Below, piece by piece: positions 6,496 through 10,838 of a stretch of 10,838 nucleotides of DNA (position 1 is its first letter; each line of letters starts with the position of its first letter). The stretch is from Lachnospiraceae bacterium UBA7188. GTDB taxonomy: Bacteria > Bacillota > Clostridia > Lachnospirales > Lachnospiraceae. The stretch is from positions 1 through 10,838 of the forward strand of contig DKVC01000158.1 in the NCBI GenBank assembly GCA_002490995.1. The letters are read 5' to 3'. The position numbers were made by a program, and so were the translations under genes. Under the pieces are notes generated by a model. It did no database searches. It was not told where the DNA came from and saw only the letters and a program-made list of their open reading frames with translations.

Positions 6496-7158
6496 TCAAA
6501 AATCTGATATGGATTTTACCTGCTTTTCCCTGTCCGCAAGCCATCCGGCAAAGCGGTTCTTCTCCATGATATAGACGTTAGTGCCGTCCTTGTCCCCCAG
6601 TTCCGTGGTGTTGTACGCATCACAAAGCAGGCCGCTGTCGTCCGCCATCACATAAAGCGCAATCACATCCAGAATCTGCTTCTGCTGCTGGTTGTCGTAG
6701 TCCCGGATGCGCCAGTCCGGCAGCTCATGGTCATACACATGGGACACGCACACCACGCATTCCCGGAACCTGGGCAGGGGGTTCTCCTCCCCATACTGCC
6801 CCAATGCCGCATGGAGCGGGTCAAGCAGGAATATCCCGCTCTGGCGCATCTTCTTTTTGGGGAGCAGCCGCGGCAGCGCCACCCGGAAGATGCCTTCCTC
6901 ATATCCCACTTCAATGCCGTGGGCTTCTGCTGCTTTCACAAGGTATTCCGCCCGGGGCACGCCTGTAGACGCATACAAAAGGTTCCGCAGCTGGCAGGCG
7001 ATCCCCTCCGCACGCAGCGCTGCCTCCGTTGACATGGTCTCGTAGTTTTCCGGATACCGCTGTATATCCACGGAATCCATGGCGCAGATGCTGCTGTTCA
7101 GGCGCCGCATGTTGTTCTGGATATCCGCAATCCTGCGTGAAATGATTTTCCTGTCCAA
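6496..7158 (-). CDS. DUF6100-like protein of conjugative elements
   Basis: The product (220 residues from the TTG at 7158) resembles what I know as DUF6100, a family of unknown function common in clostridial conjugative elements. The N-terminal ~65 residues look helical (RRIADIQNNMRRLNSSICAM, then YPENYETMSTEAALRAEGIACQLRNLLY). The C-terminal part is mixed alpha/beta with a hydrophobic core (FLLDPLHAAL, CVVCVSHVYDH, ILDVIALYVMADDSGLLCDAYNTTE). No catalytic motif, signal peptide or membrane segment is visible. The TTG start is preferred because GGAGGG lies 7 bases before it. An ATG at 7212 is in frame and would add 18 residues, but it sits inside a stem-loop and lacks a good ribosome site. The stop is about 75 bases before the next gene's possible ATG. 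The family assignment is from memory. Confidence 0.75.
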   Translation of the reverse strand: MDRKIISRRIADIQNNMRRLNSSICAMDSVDIQRYPENYETMSTEAALRAEGIACQLRNLLYASTGVPRAEYLVKAAEAHGIEVGYEEGIFRVALPRLLPKKKMRQSGIFLLDPLHAALGQYGEENPLPRFRECVVCVSHVYDHELPDWRIRDYDNQQQKQILDVIALYVMADDSGLLCDAYNTTELGDKDGTNVYIMEKNRFAGWLADREKQVKSISDF

Positions 7159-7189
7159 AATGTATCCCTCCAATCTTTTTTGATGAAAT

Positions 7190-7212
7190 ATGGTTCCAGT
7201 GACAGGAACCAT
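7190..7212. promoter_or_regulatory. Perfect 8-bp inverted repeat before the DUF6100-like gene
   Basis: ATGGTTCC (7190-7197) and GGAACCAT (7205-7212) are perfect complements around a 7-base centre. The repeat ends 31 bases upstream of the TTG start at 7158. It could be a protein operator or a leader hairpin. On the plus strand it is followed by a short T-rich stretch and so resembles a terminator in that direction, but no plus-strand gene leads into it. Confidence 0.5.
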
Positions 7213-7234
7213 CTGTTTTTATCTTTTATCCCTT

Positions 7235-7768
7235 TCGGTAAAATCCTCATGTTTTTCTAAGCATCTTTATTCTTCTGGCAACGCTCCTACATCATCATAA
7301 TTCCTTCCGTGCCTTCGGTAAATTTCTTACAGCCCTATGCGGCGCTCCATGCTGCAGCATATATCGCCCCAGCCCTTATCCCCCGGTAAAATGACACCCG
7401 ATAATACCGCTTCATGCCCCGGTAAAGAACTGCTGTCTGTTCTTGCCAGCCCATACATCCAGATAACATTCTGCTGGCTATCCTTGTAACCATACCTTCG
7501 GTAAATTTCTGGCTCCTGTCGTTACAGTATCATATCCCGGCAATATTCCCTTGTCTGTCATCGCATCCTCATACCATCGGTAAAAATCCATTGCCTTCCT
7601 GCGCTGCCACAAGTCCACGGTAAAGTTCTGCCACCTTTTCGTGCAGCCTTATGCCTTCGGTAAAATTCTGCTATCTGTAAATGCGGCCACATACCTCTGT
7701 AGCATCTGTCTGCACCGCTTTATATCTCCGGAAAAAACAGAACCCCGTTTCCATCTGCTACCCCATCT
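7235..7768. repeat. Array of degenerate ~39-40 bp direct repeats
   Basis: No credible gene lies between 7159 and 7808. The space holds a repeating motif that on the plus strand reads about CATACCTTCGGTAAAATTCTG. Clear CGGTA cores start at 7236, 7316, 7384, 7420, 7499, 7578, 7618 and 7658. Weaker copies fill the gaps: CAGATAACATTCTG at 7460, CGGCAATATTCCC at 7538, TGTAGCATCTG at 7697, and CGGAAAAAAC at 7729. Spacing is mostly 36-40 bp, or twice that where a copy has decayed. Between cores, CTGTCTGT and a GCAGCC-like patch recur. The changing period (36, 39, 40) breaks any reading frame, so it is non-coding at present. Its function is unknown; candidate roles are a protein-binding array, a structured leader, or a decayed repeat expansion. 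Confidence 0.8.
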
Positions 7769-7808
7769 ATATCAAGGCCTGGCCATGTATCCTACTGTAT
7801 CCCTAAAA

Positions 7809-8339
7809 TCATCCCTTCCTGTAATAGCTCACATCCCCCGCCGGATCCACAGTACAGAACCCGGTTATGCCGGGGAAGTCCAACAGGGGAATCTGCCCAG
7901 GCCCGTCCACCAGCACGATACGGCGGCTCCCATCCTCCCGGCACCGCCCCATGGCATGGGACACAAGGGCCTCCTGCCCCTCCGCCACATGGACAATCTC
8001 ATACATCTCCCCACTGGAAAAGAACACAATCTTCACCGGAAAGTCCCCGGATGAATAGAACTCCACCCTGTCCATAAAATCCAGCAGGACCCACACCGCC
8101 CGCACCATGCCGCTGTCAGGAGCCCGGGGGCACTCCCCATAAGGGTAAAATCCCCCATCCTCCGCCTCAGCGATACGCCCCTGCCTTTTCAGATGGGCAA
8201 GCAGGTTATTTACCGTCCCCTCCTTTCCGGGATGGAAAGCGCTAAGCTGCCCTTCCAGGATTCCTGGATATAAGGAAACCTCCTGAAGCAGCGCCGCGGC
8301 CTCCTTCCCATAAATCTCTGCCCTGGTCCTCAATGGCAT
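7809..8339 (-). CDS. DUF5697-like protein of conjugative elements
   Basis: The 176-residue product resembles DUF5697, a small family of unknown function from Firmicutes conjugative elements (assignment from memory). Residues 1-60 look like a small winged-helix: RTRAEIYGKEAAALLQEV, a turn, then VNNLLAHLKRQGRIAEAEDGGFYPYG, which resembles a recognition helix plus wing. The rest is alternating strand and helix (MVRAVWVLLDFMDRVEFYSS, VKIVFFSSGEMYEIVHV, RRIVLVDGPGQIPLL). This layout is similar in outline to the larger winged-helix protein at 5236, so the two may be distant relatives. The ATG at 8339 is chosen; a GGAGGAGG run ends two bases upstream, and a GTG directly before or a TTG at 8333 are alternatives. 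Short spacing, or overlap with a tiny upstream reading frame, suggests coupled translation. Confidence 0.65.
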   Translation of the reverse strand: MPLRTRAEIYGKEAAALLQEVSLYPGILEGQLSAFHPGKEGTVNNLLAHLKRQGRIAEAEDGGFYPYGECPRAPDSGMVRAVWVLLDFMDRVEFYSSGDFPVKIVFFSSGEMYEIVHVAEGQEALVSHAMGRCREDGSRRIVLVDGPGQIPLLDFPGITGFCTVDPAGDVSYYRKG

Positions 8340-8395
8340 CACCTCCTCCAGACCCCAACGCCTAAATCTTTACTATTTCCATATGTGCTGCCCAT
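8339..8395 (-). other. Possible 18-codon leader ORF overlapping the DUF5697-like start
   Basis: An ATG at 8395, with GAAGG three bases upstream, opens an 18-residue frame (MGSTYGNSKDLGVGVWRR). Its TGA overlaps the ATG of the next gene as TGATG. Such overlaps often couple translation. The frame is very short and could be chance, so this is listed only as a candidate. Confidence 0.25.
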
Positions 8396-8430
8396 GTACC
8401 TTCGCTTTCCGAACTTGCCAGTGGCAGCAC
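8385..8430. repeat. 8-bp inverted repeat in the VirB4/DUF5697 gap
   Basis: GTGCTGCC (8385-8392) is the exact complement of GGCAGCAC (8423-8430), with 30 bases between. The interior holds smaller complementary pieces (TTCG with CGAA, TGCC with GGCA), so a branched RNA fold is conceivable. It occupies the middle of a 249-base gap (8340-8588) that has no credible longer gene. The motif GCGAAGGTACATGGGC inside it (minus strand) loosely resembles the unit of the 7235-7768 array. Confidence 0.4.
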
Positions 8431-8588
8431 CCCGTAACTGAATGAACGCTTCTCCAAGCCTGAAGCAAAACAAGCCTGTTTTCACCTCTCCAGGAATGAT
8501 TCCCGATAGAACTACCTTTGGCGCTTAATAACGAAATCCTGCGCATACTTGCAACATTCTGGTTCCGGCTTGTCCGGGTCAGGAAGTT

Positions 8589-10838
8589 TCATTCCAGCCC
8601 TGCTCCGTCTCCCTGCCGCATCCTCTCCACCAGCTCTTTCAGTTCTCTCCTATCCGTGGTGATCAGCTCTTTCTCCAAAGGGCTTGCCTTGAACTCCACC
8701 ATGATATTGTTGCTATTGGTGCTGATCAGCCCGTTCCCCCGCTCAAAATGGGTAATCTCCATGACCTCCGCATCCGACAGGTGCAGGGCGTCCTGTACCC
8801 GCACTGCCTCCTCATCCTCCAGGTTCAGGATGATCTTCGTCTTCGAGTTGTTGATGATGCCCTTCCCGAACCGCCCGCCGTCCAGGTTAAAGAAGTCGTT
8901 CAGGTCCTGGCTGGCGCAGACCGCAGAGCCGCCGTACCCCCGGATGGTCTTGAAAATCTCCAGGACAAAATCACCTGCAAGCCGTGTCCCCATTGCCCCG
9001 GCGCCGGAAAGCAGCTGCCAGCACTCGTCAATGAAGATGGTCTTCTCCTCGGTACGGTCCTCTTTCGCCCTGTCCCAGACGAAATCGAGGGCAACGAACA
9101 TCCCCACTGTCAGCAGGTCACCCGTCAGGGAAGAGATGTCCAGCACCGTATATTTATTCTGCAGGGAGACATTCGTCTGCTGGTTAAAGGTACTGGCGGA
9201 GCCGTTCACCAGCCGGTTCAGTATGTTGGCGAGCCGAAGTGTATCCGGTGATCCCTTCAGCACCCGGTACAGATCCCCCAGCACCGGCATCTCACGGTAC
9301 CTTCCCGGACAGTCCGGGTCTGCCAGGGACCCATTGTCATGGGTGATGCCCTTCGCATTGTAGGTATGTATCATGGCCTCGTCCAGGAGCTGCCGCTCCT
9401 CATGGGTCATGTCCGGGATCAGCAGGCTGAAAAAGATATGGAGCCGCTGGATCTTCTCCGCCAGTTCGGAAAGCGTGATGCCCGGCCCGTCCAGGAGCGC
9501 GCTCACGGAACGGTCCACCTGCCGTATCTCCATCACGTTGATGCAGTGAGGGCTTGCCGGAGAGACCTGGATGAACTCCCCGCCCACGTTGGCACAGGCA
9601 CGGTGGAACTCATGCCCTTTCAGCGGCGCAATGATGAAAACGGGGATTCCCTTGCGCCGCATCCGCAGGGCCATCAGCTGCATGGTAAATGTCTTCCCTG
9701 CCCCGCTGGTGCCCAGGATTGCCATGTTGGCATTCTTGTAGACGGCGGAATTGAAAATGTCCACAATAATCAGGGAGCTGTTATATTTATTCACCCCTAA
9801 AAGGATGCCGTTGTCATCGCACATCTCATAGCTGGTAAAGGGATAGCAGCCTGCCGCGCCCCCGGTCAGGAGGTTGCGCCTGCTCCGCCCATACAGCTTC
9901 TTTTCCATGGAGACAAGCGGCAGCGTGGAGAGGAACGCCTGCTCCTCCCGGAAATGGCAGGCACTGGCACGCATGTCCTGGGACAGCAGGAGCTTCTTCA
10001 TCTCGTTCACTTTCCACTCCAGATCCTCTGCCGTGGATGCAGTGACGGTGATCAGCAGGTTCATATAGTAGAAATCCTCGTTGTTTGCAAGCCCCTCCTT
10101 CAGGAAGTAGCCACTGCGGATGGCACTGTCGATATCGTCAAAGTCCGTGTTGGTGTCGCTGGCATCCTTTATCCTGGAGCGGTTGATACGCAGCTGCTGG
10201 CCCACTTTCTGGATGATCAGCTCTTTCGGCTGCCTGCTGAGGAACATGTCCAGGTCGATCCCGTCCCCGGCATTCACCATCAGGCTCAGCCACCCTGCCG
10301 GCACCTGGCTCCTGTAGCCGTCCGACGGCACCATCAGGTAGGCGTAATAGAGCCCGTCAATGCAGATATGATGCCCATGGGTAAAGTCGATGGACTTGGG
10401 GGCAAAAAATTCCACAGCCGGTATGCTGTTCCCATGCTGAAAGCTATCCTCTGCATCTCCCTGTCCGAAATTATTCTCCATCCCATCTCTCACAGCTTTC
10501 TGGTAAAGACCATTCCCAGTACCCTTCCGGTAGAAGTCTTCTCCTATAAAGCTCCTGTACTCTGCCGCCACTTCCTGCACTTTCCGGGCGAGCGGCTTCA
10601 CTGCGCTTTCGTTCCTGCAGAGCAGGTTATAGAGAACATCCACCGTAAACTCATCCTCATCGTCCGGAACGACCACTTCATTCCCGCACTGGCGGAGATA
10701 GTTGGATGCCGTGCGGACAGCGCCCTGCAGCTGGGAAATGGCTTCCGCCTCCTCATCGCCGCGCCTGGCATCCCATGGCTCATATTCAAAAATCAGGAAG
10801 AACCTGCGCGTCACGGCCTCCCTGGAGCTGATCTGCTG
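8589..10838 (-). CDS. VirB4-like conjugative transfer ATPase (5' end outside window)
   Basis: This is the large ATPase that energises assembly of, and transport through, the conjugative type IV secretion channel at the membrane. The frame is open through the right edge. The GTG at 10814 is only the first start-like codon inside the window, and eight further sense codons precede it, so the true N-terminus is missing. Numbering from that GTG (741 residues), the N-terminal VirB4 domain covers about 1-330. The P-loop GTSGAGKT is at 368-375, Walker B KTIFIDECWQLL at 591-602 (D596, E597), and the later motif ASQDLNDFF at 634-642. The style matches the ATPases of clostridial elements such as C. difficile CD1110. 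The 100-130 region (NGLYQKAVRDGMENNFGQGD and following) looks like a poorly conserved insert. About 250 bases separate it from the next gene. Confidence 0.95.
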   Translation of the reverse strand, partial: QQISSREAVTRRFFLIFEYEPWDARRGDEEAEAISQLQGAVRTASNYLRQCGNEVVVPDDEDEFTVDVLYNLLCRNESAVKPLARKVQEVAAEYRSFIGEDFYRKGTGNGLYQKAVRDGMENNFGQGDAEDSFQHGNSIPAVEFFAPKSIDFTHGHHICIDGLYYAYLMVPSDGYRSQVPAGWLSLMVNAGDGIDLDMFLSRQPKELIIQKVGQQLRINRSRIKDASDTNTDFDDIDSAIRSGYFLKEGLANNEDFYYMNLLITVTASTAEDLEWKVNEMKKLLLSQDMRASACHFREEQAFLSTLPLVSMEKKLYGRSRRNLLTGGAAGCYPFTSYEMCDDNGILLGVNKYNSSLIIVDIFNSAVYKNANMAILGTSGAGKTFTMQLMALRMRRKGIPVFIIAPLKGHEFHRACANVGGEFIQVSPASPHCINVMEIRQVDRSVSALLDGPGITLSELAEKIQRLHIFFSLLIPDMTHEERQLLDEAMIHTYNAKGITHDNGSLADPDCPGRYREMPVLGDLYRVLKGSPDTLRLANILNRLVNGSASTFNQQTNVSLQNKYTVLDISSLTGDLLTVGMFVALDFVWDRAKEDRTEEKTIFIDECWQLLSGAGAMGTRLAGDFVLEIFKTIRGYGGSAVCASQDLNDFFNLDGGRFGKGIINNSKTKIILNLEDEEAVRVQDALHLSDAEVMEITHFERGNGLISTNSNNIMVEFKASPLEKELITTDRRELKELVERMRQGDGAGLE

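Larger units (their letters stand above)
962..10838 (-). mobile_element. Part of a conjugative element (T4SS module), probably an ICE
   Basis: VirB4-like and VirD4-like ATPases, two DUF proteins known from clostridial conjugative elements, and an S1-domain protein form one co-oriented block. No integrase, relaxase, replication gene or element end is visible. An integrative element and a large conjugative plasmid therefore cannot be told apart here. The gene order is VirB4, then the small proteins, then VirD4. In the Tn1549 group as I know it VirD4 comes first, so this may be a different lineage. The left part of the element is interrupted by the Tn7-like right end. Confidence 0.75.

Noticed and set aside
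7190..7225. Plus-strand intrinsic terminator
   Set aside because: The hairpin is followed by a T-rich stretch on the plus strand, but it has an 8-bp stem with half A/T pairs and no plus-strand gene ends there.
7235..7768. CRISPR array
   Set aside because: The units are degenerate, about 36-40 bp apart with no unique spacers of fixed length, and no cas gene is in view.
7641..8054. Plus-strand reading frame crossing the repeat array
   Set aside because: It overlaps the well-supported DUF5697-like gene on the other strand, and the repeats do not keep a frame.
8518..9363. Plus-strand reading frame of 281 codons
   Set aside because: It is antisense to the VirB4 ATPase and Ser-rich, as shadow frames of such genes are. 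It shows no domain or ribosome site.
10812..10814. GTG at 10814 as the true start of the VirB4-like gene
   Set aside because: The frame continues open to the window edge and relatives have a longer N-terminus, so the gene is cut by the window.

Overview
The window looks like part of a conjugative element of a Gram-positive Clostridia host, most likely Lachnospiraceae-like. All supported genes read on the minus strand, so transcription runs from high to low coordinates. The taxonomic guess rests on family resemblance: a VirB4 of the type found in clostridial integrative conjugative elements, a two-TM VirD4/TraG coupling ATPase with a GASGSMKT P-loop, small DUF proteins that usually travel with them, and strong GGAGG ribosome binding sites. 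It is an inference, not a database result.

Right to left: a VirB4-like ATPase (8589 to the right edge, N-terminus cut off); a DUF5697-like protein (7809-8339); a gene-free stretch (7159-7808) with an array of degenerate ~39-40 bp direct repeats; a DUF6100-like protein (6496-7158); an unassigned protein with a winged-helix-like N-terminus and a probable frameshift at its 5' end (5236-6375, possibly from 6421); the VirD4/TraG coupling protein (3002-5221), tightly spaced behind it; and a protein with a long acidic tail plus three S1-like domains (986-2803). VirB4 and VirD4 would power the transfer machine. The S1 protein may bind nucleic acid.

At the left the element stops abruptly against a visibly more AT-rich segment (1 to ~961). 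It carries a clear tnsA, the Tn7-type heteromeric transposase endonuclease, behind four 19-20 bp direct repeats that look like TnsB binding sites. The best terminus reads TGTTAAGTGACAAAAAAG. It has the same TGT-N5-GACAA-N-AAAGT layout as the right end of Tn7 as I remember it. This terminus lies 25 bp past the S1 gene stop, with the tnsA end nearest the gene, which is the geometry Tn7 has downstream of glmS. tnsB should begin just outside the left edge.

The most interesting observations are this Tn7-like right end lodged behind a conjugation-module gene, the intergenic repeat array, and the single-base frameshift in the winged-helix gene.
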